64,000 nucleotides of DNA from Chaenocephalus aceratus (taxonomy: Eukaryota > Chordata > Actinopteri > Perciformes > Channichthyidae). The DNA lies in the NCBI GenBank assembly GCA_023974075.1, contig CM043797.1, positions 31,279,023-31,343,022 of the forward strand, in the 5' to 3' direction. Below the pieces are notes generated by a model that was not told the DNA's origin, did no database searches, and worked only from the letters and a program-made list of their open reading frames with translations. This document shows, piece after piece, positions 1-12,000 of this stretch (within the stretch, counting starts at the first letter, position 1; each line of letters begins with the position of its first letter). Position numbers and translations under genes: made by a program.

Positions 1-958
1 CACCTCCTGGCCATTACATTATGATTGTATATGTGCAGTTAGTGCCTTTGCTCCTCTTTAAATACTAAAACCATTGTAACCATTCATTTACTTTTATGCT
101 CTACAGTTCAATGGCTATGTAGAATACACTGAAAGATAAGCCTTGTAAAAAGCTGCATAAGAGCAGCCAACTCGAATAGGGCCTTCAGGGCTGACTTAAT
201 GGAAACAGATACATCCTATTTGACTTTTCATGCATTTAAAAGCTTCATTATCAAAGTTTAACTATCCATTGAAAAGGGTTAAAGATAGAACCAGCATGTA
301 GAGCTGTATGAAATACAATAACAATATGTTGGAAAGACTACTGCAAGCAAACCGAGGTCTTTGCATTTGACTGTATATCATAAAAAGCTTGGCTTCCATT
401 TAAGATATCAAAAAAATGTTAACAGAATGCATGACTGTTGTTTGAGAGTAGAGTCCACTGAACTATACAGTAGCACTGTGTTTTCTTATCTGAATCAAAA
501 GTCCAAGGACAGAGGGTGTCATACTGTACGCTGAACCGATTTTAAAGCCCCTTGAAGGGATATTGTGATTTCTGATATCCGGTTGTATGAATAACATTGA
601 CTTCACTTGACTTGACTTGTTGTCTGTAATAACTAAAGTGCAGAAGGAGAGCGGTCACTTATGAGATACTGCTTTCTAAGTGCTGCTGCTATCGGATAAA
701 AGTTGCGTTTTAATTTATTTGTTTTTCCTGAAGCTTCGTCAATGTGGTCCAAACATTTCTGACACAACAGATCGATTAACTCACATTTGTTTTGAAAGGT
801 TTACTCTGCTTGCAGTAGTTCAAACAACAACAACAAAATAATCAAACACATACAGTATACCTAAAACAAAAAAAAGGCATCCAAACACTTGCCATTACCT
901 GCCACCCAAACCAAAACTGGACCTTAACATTAAAAAGACAACATTAACCTTAAAAAAA
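1..958. other. unannotated AT-rich DNA
   Basis: I see no gene, RNA or bounded repeat here. The sequence is AT-rich with stops in all frames. It ends next to an L2-like LINE fragment. Confidence 0.5.
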
Positions 959-960
959 GT

Positions 961-1121
961 GTCCCTTCCTACATCCAGGTTAAACCATACACCCCAACGC
1001 GTGCACTACGCTCTGCACCAGCCAAACGGCTCGCTGCACCCGCACTGCGAAGGGGACCCAAGTTCCCATCAGCAAAAACACTTCGGTTTGCTATCCTGGC
1101 TCCAAAATGGTGGAATGAGTG
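961..1121 (+). mobile_element. L2-like LINE 3' coding fragment
   Basis: This stretch is closely similar to 39312-39475, which encodes the extreme C-terminus of an L2-type LINE polyprotein. Shared words include the HTPQRVHYALHQPN reading in one frame and the DNA reading 'cccatcagcaaaaacac'. It is a short dead fragment. Overlapping short open frames (959-1195 on plus, 969-1277 on minus) are by-products and not genes. Confidence 0.8.
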
Positions 1122-1480
1122 AGTCAGACACATTGTACTGGGAAAGAGGCAGGGATCTGGGAAGGAAACATAACAAATGTGTCCATCATCCATAATTAAT
1201 TTGAAGAATTCACGGGCACATTTAATCCCCCAACCACTAACACACACATGCTCACAGTCAAACTCCACAAGGTACATTCAAGTTTCAGCTTTGCATCAGC
1301 TAGAGTGCATTATCACTGTTTGAGCTCAAATATGTTGGTTATTCCAGGTGCGAATATATCCACAATTTTATACTGGGAATTAATCTGCTGTGTTGTCAAT
1401 ATTTGTTTTAAATCATACGTAATACAGTGGAAAAAACAATGTAATTACAGTGGCAGAGCAGAATCAAATTATAAGAGATG

Positions 1481-1540
<60 letters not shown>

Positions 1541-2240
1541 TGTTTTGTAGGGAGCAACAGGTGCCTGTGAATGTAACAAATGCATAAGTACTTCAAGGTG
1601 GCAGTATTTCAGTGTTGCTCCCTTATCTCCGTCTGTCCTTCCCTCATAATTTGTTTGCAGTGAGAGTAGAATCAAAACAGCTTCAACATAATTAACTGCA
1701 AATCAGATGCTGTTTGGAGAAAGTCCCAACTGCTGCTAATCCTGCGTCTATTTACTGTGCTGACAGATGTGGCTCCGACAGGGTCAGCCATCTTCCCTCA
1801 GGCTAATTTAAATGTGAAAATGCAACAAGTAAGTGTGGGCATTTAGAACACTAATGCATCAGAGTGTGAGAATATGTGTTCAATTGAACGTACAAGTTTC
1901 TAGCAGTTTTGATATGCTAGAACAATTATGAATCACCTCACATACACACATATAACATCAATATAGATTTTCTTCGCTAATGAATGAATACTGTGCTTGT
2001 CCCTTTCTGCCTCATTATCTTTGAGTGTGTTTGAGTGTCCGTCTTTCTGTCTGTATTAGTTTGTATCTGTAGATATACCAAAACAGTGATGTTTTACTCA
2101 AACTAATGGTGTCATACCACTAAGCCATGCATTGTGCTATGCCTCATTCAGTAACATTGTACATTTAGATAATGCCAACAGCTTTTTTTACCCAAAAGTT
2201 GCTGTCTGGTAGCCATCTTTGCTGTGATGACTGCCACTGA
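1122..2240. other. unannotated DNA around a TG microsatellite
   Basis: No gene recognised. Apart from the TG tract at 1485-1543, the stretch is low-complexity AT-rich sequence with no coding signature or bounded mobile element that I can see. Confidence 0.45.
1485..1543. repeat. (TG)n microsatellite
   Basis: About 28 TG dinucleotides with one TA interruption near the right end. Its translated (TH)n and (VC)n frames are artefacts. Confidence 0.97.
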
Positions 2241-2253
2241 AATAATCAGTACC

Positions 2254-3229
2254 AATCATCAATCTTTTAAATGTGGATAAAACCAAGGTAATGCTCTTTT
2301 CTAAAGCTAAAGCTAAAAATACACCGGAGACTGCTTTGGATATTGTAACTACGCAAGGAATACAACTTGAAGTGGTTACCTGTTACAAATACTTGGGTAT
2401 CTGGCTTGATGACTGTCTCACTTTTACATTTCATGTCAATAACCTGCTTAAAAAGCTGAGGGTGAGGCTAAGTTTCTTCTACAGAAATAAGTCCTGTTTC
2501 TCGCTTGAGGCCAGGAAAAGGCTAGTCACTGTGACCTTTTTACCTGTGCTGATCACCTATCACCTATCATTCATATATATATATATCACCTATGGTGATT
2601 TGTTATATATGAATGCACCTGCCAATTACCTGAGCAAGTTAGAAGCTGCGTATCACAGTGCACTAAGATTTGTGACAAATTGTAAAGCACTTACGCATCA
2701 CTGTACCCTGTATACCAAGGCGGTTTTGCCATCACTTACTGTACGGAGGCTCAGTCACTGGTACTTTTTCATTTACAAAGCCATGTTGGATAAACTACCA
2801 TCTTATATCTGCTCTCTGATCTCTCGGAGAATTGAAAGTACTTATTGCCTGAGATCGCATGCTGTGGTTTTATTAAATGTGCCAAGTGCTAGGACTGTCT
2901 TAGGGAAGAAAGCTTTTAGATGTGCAGCTCCACTAACTTGGAACAGTCTGTAAAAAGAATGGAAAATTACCAAGCTAGTACCACTACATGTTTTTAAAGC
3001 TCGGTTGGATGCTACAAACTCAGATGCTGTTGGTACCTGTACATGTGGTTAAATATGTAAATTGTAATCCCTGTACATTTTGCTGTATGATGTCCTTTTG
3101 TTGTTCTGTTGTTTATGTTTTTATGTCTTCTTGTGGAACCTACTGCTGCAGGTCTCCCTTGAAAAAGAGATCATTGATCTCAATGGGATTTTACCTGGAT
3201 AAATAAAGGTTTTGAATTTAATTTAATTG
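2254..3229 (+). mobile_element. Rex1/CR1-like LINE, 5'-truncated copy
   Basis: A non-LTR retrotransposon 3' end. It carries the C-terminal part of the reverse transcriptase polyprotein, then a 3' UTR with 'aagagatcattgatctcaat' and the terminus 'aataaaggttttgaa', a tail form common to fish CR1/Rex1/L2-group LINEs. It is flanked by AATAATCAGTACC (2241-2253) and AATAATCAATACC (3230-3242), a 13-bp target duplication with one mismatch. The same family recurs at 37345-39083 and 44121-44190. The clade assignment is from memory of family features and could be another CR1-group lineage. Confidence 0.82.
2273..2953 (+). pseudogene. LINE reverse transcriptase C-terminal remnant
   Basis: A 226-codon open frame starting MDKTKVMLFSKAKAK, followed by CYKYLGIWLDDCLTF, the region just downstream of the catalytic palm in CR1/L2-group enzymes. 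The catalytic YADD and the endonuclease are absent because the copy is 5'-truncated. Around 2556-2596 the sequence is expanded by 'cacctat' repeats and an AT run, which inserts extra residues before GDLLYMNAP. The frame closes at a stop within the motif APLTWNSL, where related copies would continue. This is not a host gene. Confidence 0.8.
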
Positions 3230-3242
3230 AATAATCAATACC

Positions 3243-3700
3243 TGACAGATTTTAAACTGTTAAAGTGTATAACATGGACTTTCTACATGATAATAATTAC
3301 TTTAATCAGAATTGAAAGTGATGGCGCAGTGCTGCGTTGGTCTAAGCCATGCAGCTGACTGTTTGCATGTTTGACTGACAGGGGGCCTCAATGACAAGCT
3401 GTCTGTTTGATTGACTGACGGGAAGACCGTCTAACTGGAAAGCAAGCAGAGTCACTTCTGACCGACAGGTTAACTGACGGATATGCTGAATTGACTGACC
3501 GACTAACCGGTCGTTGACACGCAGCTCAATGGCAGATGTCACTTCAGGCGATGGGTGGCCAGAGAGGGATGTTGCGAGGAAGGTGTTGATGTGCTGAAGG
3601 CAGCAGGACAGAGGGAGTAGGGGGAGGAGGGGGTGGAAAGGCTGGTGTCAGAGAAAGATGGAACACCATGTTTTCCTGTGGTGCAAAAACACCCCCTGAA
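3243..3700. other. unannotated DNA with loose GACTGAC-rich motif
   Basis: No gene. From about 3350 to 3515 the motif gactgac/ctgacgg recurs irregularly, suggesting an old degenerate tandem array. The rest is unremarkable. Confidence 0.4.
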
Positions 3701-3727
3701 TGTGTGTGTATGTGTATGTGTATGTGT

Positions 3728-3778
<51 letters not shown>

Positions 3779-3781
3779 TGT
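3701..3781. repeat. (TG)n microsatellite with TA interruptions
   Basis: TG tract of about 80 bases interrupted by several TATG units. Confidence 0.96.
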
Positions 3782-5305
3782 CATGGTCCCAGGCATCCCG
3801 GGCAGGCAGTCAGCTATCATAACCTCTGGCTGCCAGTGTGACACTGTCAAAGAGAAGACCAGCAGTCACAAGTGGACCTGTGCTAGTGGATACTTCTTTA
3901 CTTGTATGCACGCACTCACCGATCCTTGGATGTGTGAGTGTATGTTGGTCCGAGAACCCTGTTTTTATCTCTTTAAAAAGGGTCATACCTGCCCGAGCAG
4001 TTCCATTTGAACAGCCACAGCTTTACGGCTCACAAAAGCAGCAGTTTCATTGTGAACCAGATACTGGTTGCATCCTGGGTTCACCTCGCCCTAACTGGCA
4101 TTTTGACGGCAAGACCTTAAAAACAGAATACAATTGCACCAGTTTGGCATGTGTGAAAATAGCACTTTCTTTTTTCTGTGACACCTGTGCAGCTCGTGCC
4201 CAGCAAGTTAAATCTCTGCAAGCTCCCTGTGTATAGGGATTTGAAATGATGGTCGGTTTTGGTGCCAGCTCTCGGTAGGAGTATCAACTAAGCTCATCTC
4301 CAGAAAATTGGAGAACGAGTACATGTACAACTATTTTAACCCAGTGTTGGCATGCAAAGTGACATTCAGGGGCATTTCCTTCAGGATGGCATATTTGCAA
4401 CATTGAAATCATGAATGATTGGTAGAAAGCATATATAAAAAGAGATGCATGTGACCTGCAAATGTCAACACCACAAACACATTAAGAACTATAGCCAGAC
4501 GTATTTGAAAGTAATTAGATCGGTACTATATGAAGAAAATAAAAATGCCTTGATTAAAGCAAATTAAAGAAAACACTAAAATAAAATGCAACACATGGTG
4601 CAATGTGTTTTACTTATGCATTTAGTGTGCCATAATTACATTAACAAAATGTGGTAAGAGGACAATTACTAGCTTCTTGAATTTACTTTACTGAACGGGT
4701 TGGTTTGCCTTAACACATATAAAGGGGTTTCACAGTATTGTCCATGACAAATCCTCAATGGTTGTTTTTATTTGATCAAATATAACTGTAACATTACTAT
4801 GTGACTATGTCCAATTCTTAAATACAGTCTAGTGACTGTGCCTTAGAAGATTTACGGTCAACAGATTTAAAGGATACACTGCCAAATACAGCTTAAAAGG
4901 GTTTTAAACCCCATTCTGGTAGGATTAACACAACAGCAGGAGTTGGGGAATAGAACATTCACTGTGTCCTCTGTAATTTAACTCCTTGCTCCACACTAAA
5001 TGTGAATATTTCCAGATTTTTCTGCCACTTTCCTTTCAAAGTCACATTTCACACTAAACTGATTATTATATATATATATATATATATGAAGCTATTCCGG
5101 AGAATAAGGCTCAGAGAACCATTTTCAAATAGAATGATGTAACTCTGGGGACAATTTAAATTACAGGAGGTAATTAAGTTCACAGAGAATTAGTATGTTA
5201 TTGTGGATGTCATTTTTACTTGGTGCGGTAATCATGGTCAGAATGGGATTTAAATCACTGAACAGGTTACATTTACCAGACTTCCCACAAATGAATCCTT
5301 TCCGC
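3782..5305. other. unannotated DNA
   Basis: No gene recognised. A 132-codon open frame at 3838-4236 has no recognisable domain and no supporting signal. A pure TA run lies at 5067-5087. Confidence 0.4.
5067..5087. repeat. (TA)n microsatellite
   Basis: About ten TA dinucleotides in a row. Confidence 0.9.
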
Positions 5306-5309
5306 TTAA

Positions 5310-5691
5310 AGGTGGGGTGGGTAAGTTTGAGAAACCGGCACGAGATACACTTTTTGTTATATTCCATGGAATGCTCTCAACATCCCGATAGCAATGAATA
5401 TCTGAAGTGCTTTGACAAAAAATCCATAAAAAAATGTCATCTGTGGAAGCCGTGGTACTGTAAAAAGCACGACCAATCATCTGAGCCGGCCCGGCTAAAA
5501 TAACTGGATGGCCTACCTGCCTGTCAGCCTTCCATCTGTGCACAAACTTATCTCGTGCCCTCATTGGTCATGTGCGCGTATGTGTGTGTTGGAGGAGGGG
5601 CTCTGTAAGGAAGTGGCAGATTTCTTCCGGCTGTGTATTTTCAAATTCTAGCGCACTCGAGCTGGTTTCTCCAAAATTACCTACCCCACCT
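5310..5691. mobile_element. 382-bp MITE, TTAA target site, copy 1
   Basis: A non-autonomous DNA transposon. The left end AGGTGGGGTGGGTAAGTTTG and the right end (reverse complement AGGTGGGGTAGGTAATTTTG) form terminal inverted repeats. Both ends abut TTAA (5306-5309 and 5692-5695). A TTAA duplication is typical of the piggyBac and Kolobok superfamilies; which one mobilised it cannot be decided here. Copy 2 at 30617-30997 is nearly identical along its whole length. Open frames inside are incidental. Confidence 0.9.
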
Positions 5692-5695
5692 TTAA

Positions 5696-7255
5696 GAGAT
5701 TTCCTTAAACACAATAATTTGGAAGTGTATTAAAGGATCGGCAAATTCTGACAGATTACAGGTACACAAGGTATCTTCAATACTTCAACTGGCAGAACGA
5801 AGATTACACGATGTATACATTCCACAGTGCATAACAAAATAGTTCAGAAATATCTACCGGTACATTTAGTTTTTTAATTATATTTTACTTTATGTTTTGG
5901 TTATCACACTTAAATCATCCAATTGATTTGTATAAACAATATGTTCCTATTGCATTTAAGTGGTAGCAGTGAAAAGCAGTCTGATAATGTTTGTCCCCGT
6001 AGCTTATTTCTTTTTACGACCACCAATAGCCAATAAAAAACAGCAAAGAGTAATTAAGAAGATTTGAGATTCACGTAACAGCACAGAACATGCAGAAGAA
6101 AGAAACACTTCACATTTAGTGAAACATCCATTTAACTTCAACTAGCAATATTGGCTGCAATTTGTTTCCATTCTGTTTATTGTGAAAACTTAATGGAAAC
6201 AATCCATCTCCTAAGAGGCACTTGCCTGGTTTCTCTGGCAGACTGTAGATCTCCGTGGCAGCTCGTTTCAGAGGGTCTCTGCCTTAAAATAGTGAAAATG
6301 TTTAACATGAAGGCAGAACAAATATATGACCATATTTTTTCAGGGAGAACTTACTTGACTTTGGGAAGACAGTTAAGTAAAGGCTGATGGGTGTTTATAA
6401 AGTTAATGTCGGAGAGGCTATCAGGACTTTTCTCTTCACATCCTTTAGGCTGCCTCCATATGGTACTGGAGTGACTTTCACAATTCATACTTCACACATC
6501 TTACTTCATCTTCCTGTAATGGCTCTCCGGGAGCAAAGCTGTGCTGATGATAATCTTGCCAGATGGTGGAAGCAGTAAAGCAGTAAAGCAGTAGAAGCAG
6601 CTTCTCTTCTTCATTTAAATATCACTTTCTCAACAGGGAGTATAGCATTGGGATGGGGAGTCTACACAAAATGTACACGGTAAATGATAACCTCGGCGTG
6701 AGTCATTTCTTCCTGTCGTGTGAATGCTGCCTTCAAATTCCAGCAAATGAAAAGAAAAGCAAATGCTTGGTTTTGATCTGTTTTCAATGTTTTGAGTCTA
6801 ATGCAATTTAGCTGGCATGTCCTGAAATATTCAATCTTCTCCGACTATTGATTGATATGGAAGAAGGAAGAAATATGTGTGACCTAAATGTTTGAAACAT
6901 ATATTATATATCATCCTTAAGTGAACCTTGACTGAATGTCTGATCTGTGTCTAATAACACGCATCAAATGAACATGTTATGTCTCAGGGATGAACACCTT
7001 AGATGAGCTTATTATTCATTAGGGTATGTCTTAATAAATGATGCCCTCACATTAACATTAATAAGAACCTTGCAGGTGGCAGAGAGAGAGGGATGTCCAT
7101 CGCTGTGTTCAGTATCAAGCAGCAGGACACTCGAGGAATAACTTGATGAAAATGCAGGCATATAGCAGTATATTGTATACGACATTCTGCGAGTGGGAAT
7201 ATTCAAGAGCTACTTGTGTTATTATTTCATTTTTATTTTTTAATTTGCACTTGTC
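5696..7255. other. unannotated DNA
   Basis: No gene recognised. Short open frames at 6151-6387 and 6387-6578 have no recognisable domains. Sequence complexity is ordinary and AT-rich. Confidence 0.4.
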
Positions 7256-7269
7256 ATACTTGCAAATAA

Positions 7270-10200
7270 TACCTCTCTGAAGAACCAGCACCTTACCGTG
7301 GTAGAGAGGTTTGTGTGCCCTGATGAACCTGGGGGCTGTGTTGTCTGGAACCTTGTGTTCCTGGTAGGGTCTCCCATGGCAAATTGGTCTCAGGCAAGGG
7401 GCCAGACTAAGATTGGTTCAAAAGACCTCATGAAAGAAACAACAAGAAGTGAGGATACCCGGCCCGGAGGAAGCCCGGGGTCCCCTTCTGGAGCCAGGCC
7501 CAGAAGGAGGACTCGTCGGCGAGCGTCTGGTGGCCGGGCTTGCCACGGAGCCCGGCCGGGCCCAGCCCGAAAAGGCAACGTGGGCAACACCTCCGCTTCT
7601 CCGTCCCGCGGGCCCACCACCTACGGGAAACATCGATGGGGTCGGGTGCGCTGCCAGAAGGGTGGCAGTGAAGGCGGAGGGTCTCGACGGACCAGACCCG
7701 GGCGGCAGAAGCTGGCTTTGGGGACGTGGAACGTCACCTCTCTGGGGGGGAAGGAGCCGGAGCTTGTGCGGGAGGTGGAGCGGTACCAGTTGGATCTGGT
7801 TGGGCTCACCTCTACGCACAGCGTCGGTTCTGGAACCTTACTTCTGGATAGGGGTTGGACTCTATTCTTCTCCGGAGTTGCTCAGGGTGTGAGGCGCCGG
7901 GCGGGTGTGGGGATACTCACAAGTCCCCGGTTAGGTGCTTCGTTGTTGGAGTTTACCCCAGTGGACGAGAGGGTCGCCTCCCTACGCCTGCGGGTTATGG
8001 GGGGGAAAACTCTGACTGTTGTGTGTGCTTATGCACCCAACAGCAGTTCAGAGTATTCGGCCTTCTTGGAGACCCTGGAAAGAGTCCTGTATGGGGCTCC
8101 TGAAGGGGACTCCTTAGTCTTGCTGGGAGACTTCAACGCACATGTGGGCAATGATGGAGACACTTGGAGGGGCGTGATTGGGAGGAACGGCCCCCCTGAT
8201 CTGAACCGGAGTGGTGGTTTGTTACTGGACTTCTGTGCTAGTCATGGATTGGCCATAACAAACACCATGTTCGAACATAAGGATGCTCATAAGTGTACGT
8301 GGTACCAGAGCACCCTAGGCAGAAGGTCCATGATCGATTTCGTTATCGTATCATCGGACCTGAGGCCGTATGTTTTGGACACTCGGGTAAAGAGAGGGGC
8401 GGAGTTGTCAACTGATCACCATCTGGTGGTGAGTTGGGTCGAGTGGCGGGGGAAGCCTCTGGATAGACCTGGTAAGCCCAAACGTGTAGTTCGGGTGAAC
8501 TGGGAACGTCTGGAGGAGGCCCAAGTTCAGGAGGCCTTCAACTCACACCTCCGGCGGAGCTTTTCGGGCATTCCTGTGGAGGTTGGGGACATTGAACCAG
8601 AGTGGTCGGTGTTCAAAGCCTCTATTGCCGAAGCCGCGGTGGGGAGCTGTGGTCTCAAGGTCCTAGGTGCCTCAAGGGGCGGTAACCCTCGAACCTCCTG
8701 GTGGACACCGGTGGTCAGGGAAGCCGTCCGACTGAAGAAGGAGGCCTTCAGGGATTTGTTATCCCGGGGGACTCCCGAGGCAGTTGCAAGGTACCGACAG
8801 GCCCGAAGGGCAGCAGCCTCATCCGTGGCCGAGGCAAAGCAGCGGGTGTGGGAGAAGTTCGGAGAAGACATGGAGAAGGACTTTCGGGCGGCACCAAAGT
8901 TGTTCTGGAAAACTGTCCGACACCTCAGGAGGGGGAAGCAGGGAACCATCCAAGCTGTGTACAGTAAGGATGGGACGTTGTTGACCTCAACTGATGGAGT
9001 GTTGGGGCGTTGGAAGGAACACTTTGAGGAACTCCTGAACCCGACAACTCCGCCCACTATGTTAGAGGCAGAGCTGGAGTATGACGGGGGATCAACACCA
9101 ATCTCCCGGTGGGAGGTCACTGAGGTCGTTAAACAACTCCACAGTGGCAAAGCCCCGGGGGTGGATGAGATCCGCCCGGAAATGCTGAAGGCTCTGGGTG
9201 TTGAGGGACTGTCATGGTTGACACGTCTCATCAACGTTGCGTGGAAGTCGGAAACAGTACCGAAGGAGTGGCAGACCGGGGTGGTGGTCCCCCTTTTCAA
9301 AAAGGGGGATCAGAGGGTGTGTGCCAATTACAGAGGCATCACACTACTCAGCCTCCCCGGGAAAGTTTACTCCAAGGTACTTGAAAGGAGGGTCAGGCCG
9401 ATTGTCGAACCTCAGATTGAGGAGGAACAATGCGGATTCCGTCCTGGTCGTGGAACGACGGATCAGCTTTTTACTCTCGCAAGGATCCTGGAGGGGGCCT
9501 GGGAGTACGCTTATCCGGTCTACATGTGTTTTGTAGACTTGGAGAAGGCGTATGACCGGGTTCCCAGGGAGTTACTGTGGGAGGTGCTGCGGGAGTATGG
9601 GGTGAGGGGGTCTCTACTCAGGGCCATCCAATCTCTGTACTCCCAAAGCGAGAGCTGTGTCCGGGTCCTCGGCAGTAAGTCGGACCCATTTCCGGTGAGG
9701 GTTGGCCTCCGCCAGGGCTGCGCTTTGTCACCAATCCTGTTTGTAATATACATGGATCGGATTTCGAGGCGTAGTCGTGGGGGGGGGGGTCTGCAGTTCG
9801 GTGGACTAAGGATTGCACCACTGCTTTTTGCAGATGATGTGGTTCTGATGGCTTCATCGGTCTGCGACCTTCAGCACTCACTGGATCGGTTCGCAACCGA
9901 GTGTGAAGCGGCTGGGATGAGGATCAGCACCTCCAAATCTGAGGCCATGGTTCTCAGCAGGAAACCGATGGACTGTTCACTCCAAGTAGGGAATGAGTCC
10001 TTACCCCAAGTGAAGGAGTTCAAGTATCTCGGGGTCTTGTTCTCGAGTGAGGGATCAATGGAGCGTGAGATGGGCCGGAGAATCGGAGCAGCGGGAGCGG
10101 TATTGCAGTCGCTTTACCGCACCGTTGTGACGAAAAGGGAGCTGAGCCGGAAGGCAAAGCTCTCTGTCTACCGGGCCATTTTCGTTCCTACCCTCACCTA

Positions 10201-10641
10201 TGGTCATGAAGGATGGGTCATGACCGAAAGAACGAGATCGCGGATACAAGCGGCCGAGATGGGTTTCCTCCGCCGGGTGGCTGGTGTCTCCCTTAGAGAT
10301 AAGGTGAGAAGTTCGGTCATCAGGGAGGGACTCGGAGTTGAGCCGCTCCTCCTTCGCGTCGAAAGAAGCCAGTTGAGGTGGTTCGGGCACCTAGTTAGGA
10401 TGCCACCTGGGCGCCTCCCTAGGGAGGTGTTCCAGGCACGTCCAGCTGGGAAGAGACCAAGGGGTAGACCTAGGACCAGGTGGAGGGATTATATCTCTTC
10501 GCTGGCCTGGGAGCGCCTTGGGATCCCCCAGTCAGAGCTGGTTGATGTCGCCAGGGAAAAGAAAGTTTGGGGCTCTCTGCTGGAACTGCTACCCCCGCGA
10601 CCCGACCACGGATAAGCGGGAGAAGATGGATGGATGGATGG
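7270..10641 (+). mobile_element. near full-length LINE (RTE/Nimb-like), perfect 14-bp TSD
   Basis: A non-LTR retrotransposon of about 3.37 kb. Perfect target duplications ATACTTGCAAATAA flank it at 7256-7269 and 10642-10655. The 3' end is a short (GGAT)n tail. One ORF fills almost the whole element. Its GC content is far above the AT-rich flanks. The element opens with a short untranslated leader of about 28 bases. The intact ORF plus perfect TSD point to a recent insertion. The clade is uncertain: the C-terminal '[10 protein letters not shown]' region and the tail suit RTE- or I/Nimb-group fish LINEs, and no RNase H domain is visible. Confidence 0.92.
7298..10615 (+). CDS. LINE ORF: AP endonuclease / reverse transcriptase, intact
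   Basis: A 1105-codon ORF. Residues 1-135 are rich in Arg, Pro and Gly. The apurinic-type endonuclease, which nicks target DNA, runs from about 140 to 378, with GTWN (142-145), GDFNAHVG and the terminal DHH (373-375). The reverse transcriptase, which copies the element RNA at the nick, runs from about 620 to 900, with the motifs [21 protein letters not shown] and [12 protein letters not shown], and the catalytic FADD with D846-D847. The C-terminus contains [18 protein letters not shown] and ends in PPRPDHG. I see no stop or frameshift. The first ATG was taken as start; a later start before the endonuclease is possible. A ten-G run near 9781 is a slippage risk. This would be a self-mobilising enzyme if expressed. 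Confidence 0.92.
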   Translation: MVERFVCPDEPGGCVVWNLVFLVGSPMANWSQARGQTKIGSKDLMKETTRSEDTRPGGSPGSPSGARPRRRTRRRASGGRACHGARPGPARKGNVGNTSASPSRGPTTYGKHRWGRVRCQKGGSEGGGSRRTRPGRQKLALGTWNVTSLGGKEPELVREVERYQLDLVGLTSTHSVGSGTLLLDRGWTLFFSGVAQGVRRRAGVGILTSPRLGASLLEFTPVDERVASLRLRVMGGKTLTVVCAYAPNSSSEYSAFLETLERVLYGAPEGDSLVLLGDFNAHVGNDGDTWRGVIGRNGPPDLNRSGGLLLDFCASHGLAITNTMFEHKDAHKCTWYQSTLGRRSMIDFVIVSSDLRPYVLDTRVKRGAELSTDHHLVVSWVEWRGKPLDRPGKPKRVVRVNWERLEEAQVQEAFNSHLRRSFSGIPVEVGDIEPEWSVFKASIAEAAVGSCGLKVLGASRGGNPRTSWWTPVVREAVRLKKEAFRDLLSRGTPEAVARYRQARRAAASSVAEAKQRVWEKFGEDMEKDFRAAPKLFWKTVRHLRRGKQGTIQAVYSKDGTLLTSTDGVLGRWKEHFEELLNPTTPPTMLEAELEYDGGSTPISRWEVTEVVKQLHSGKAPGVDEIRPEMLKALGVEGLSWLTRLINVAWKSETVPKEWQTGVVVPLFKKGDQRVCANYRGITLLSLPGKVYSKVLERRVRPIVEPQIEEEQCGFRPGRGTTDQLFTLARILEGAWEYAYPVYMCFVDLEKAYDRVPRELLWEVLREYGVRGSLLRAIQSLYSQSESCVRVLGSKSDPFPVRVGLRQGCALSPILFVIYMDRISRRSRGGGGLQFGGLRIAPLLFADDVVLMASSVCDLQHSLDRFATECEAAGMRISTSKSEAMVLSRKPMDCSLQVGNESLPQVKEFKYLGVLFSSEGSMEREMGRRIGAAGAVLQSLYRTVVTKRELSRKAKLSVYRAIFVPTLTYGHEGWVMTERTRSRIQAAEMGFLRRVAGVSLRDKVRSSVIREGLGVEPLLLRVERSQLRWFGHLVRMPPGRLPREVFQARPAGKRPRGRPRTRWRDYISSLAWERLGIPQSELVDVAREKKVWGSLLELLPPRPDHG

Positions 10642-10655
10642 ATACTTGCAAATAA

Positions 10656-12000
10656 GTAAATGTTATAAGTGTTCTCTGGGTATTGTGCAGGATACAAGTA
10701 TGTATCAAGCTCCTGTGGATAGCTATTCATAACAATATCAAGAGGTCAGACGCCAACAACACTCTGGCATTAAATTATTCCTGTGCATGAACGGCAATCA
10801 CTTGGTTTGTTGCCATGGAAATGTGGCATGTCATGGCAACTCATATTGCTCAGGATGGGGAAAAGAAACGTTACCTTTTGCTCGATGTCTATGACAATAG
10901 AGATTTTAAGGACACCCTATTATGTCCTGTGCACAAAGAAAAAGATACAATTCTGCTCCAACTCATCAGAAATGTGACAAAGAAAGTTTCTCTACGTAAC
11001 CAAGGAACGGAATAATATGTTTTATAAGTATTCATAAGTCATTGGCATATTCGTTGTGTCTCTCCCTGGAGGAATGAAAGTTTAACGGTGGAAATAGACC
11101 ATAAAACCACAAACACAGCCAATTCCCCCCCCCCCCTCTCTCTTTTGCTTTAAAACCCTGTTCCCTAATATCAGTCACTACGTTTCCCACGGACAACCTC
11201 ATTAGAAGAGAGGAGCAGAGAAGCAGACTTCCGTCTGTCTCCCAGTATACTAGTTTAATGAACTTTTACTGTGTGTGCTCCACCAATCGCAAGATATGGC
11301 TATATTTCGTATTGAGAGCAACATCATCCCCTGGGGGGCAATCTACTTACTGTACATACTCTGATGTACAAAGGGTGTGTCTTTCAAAATAGAAAAGTAT
11401 TTGTATTCCAACATGGCATGTAGTATCAGCATATGGCCCATCACTGTACTTAACTCAAGGTGTATTTGAGAACAAACTTGGCGTCTTTAGTCAAGGACAT
11501 TTTGACTTTTGAGTCCATTTCTCTCAGCCACTCCGAGTTGAATAGAGTTGTTGACTAGAGCTAATAGATTTCACGTGACAACTTTTTTGTATATAAACCT
11601 GCATTTAACTCATTCCTTTAAAATATAAATTAGATATGTTGATTGATGTTGATCTCAATGTTTTAACCGCCGACTACAAAAATGTACTGAATTCAAAGGC
11701 ACTGAATTAGAGACAGCAAGCTCAGGCCTGTCTTTAGATGCATTCACATGAAAAGCGGTGAAATAGCTCTGTTGCTGTTTTGTTTCTATGAAGAGAGAGG
11801 TGTCACTAGACGCAATCGATACCCTCCATTGCAATCCTAGGAACACAACTTTCTGTTTTCACCCATACAATCTATGTTAGAAGGGTAAGGGCGCCCAACC
11901 TCTTGGTGAGCAAAGAGCAAATGTTTTCCCAAATCAGATGCTGTTAACAGCATTCCAACTATCTGTTCTTCTGTGCACAACATTCTTTATTATTCCGCCT
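10656..12000. other. unannotated DNA
   Basis: No gene recognised. Short open frames at 10783-10977 and 10815-11015 lack domains. A short C run lies near 11127-11137. Confidence 0.4.

Noticed and set aside
3350..3515. GACTGAC-rich stretch as a regulatory array
   Set aside because: Spacing is irregular and units are too degenerate to call.
8527..9300. 257-codon minus-strand frame
   Set aside because: It is the antisense shadow of the LINE reverse transcriptase ORF at 7298-10615.
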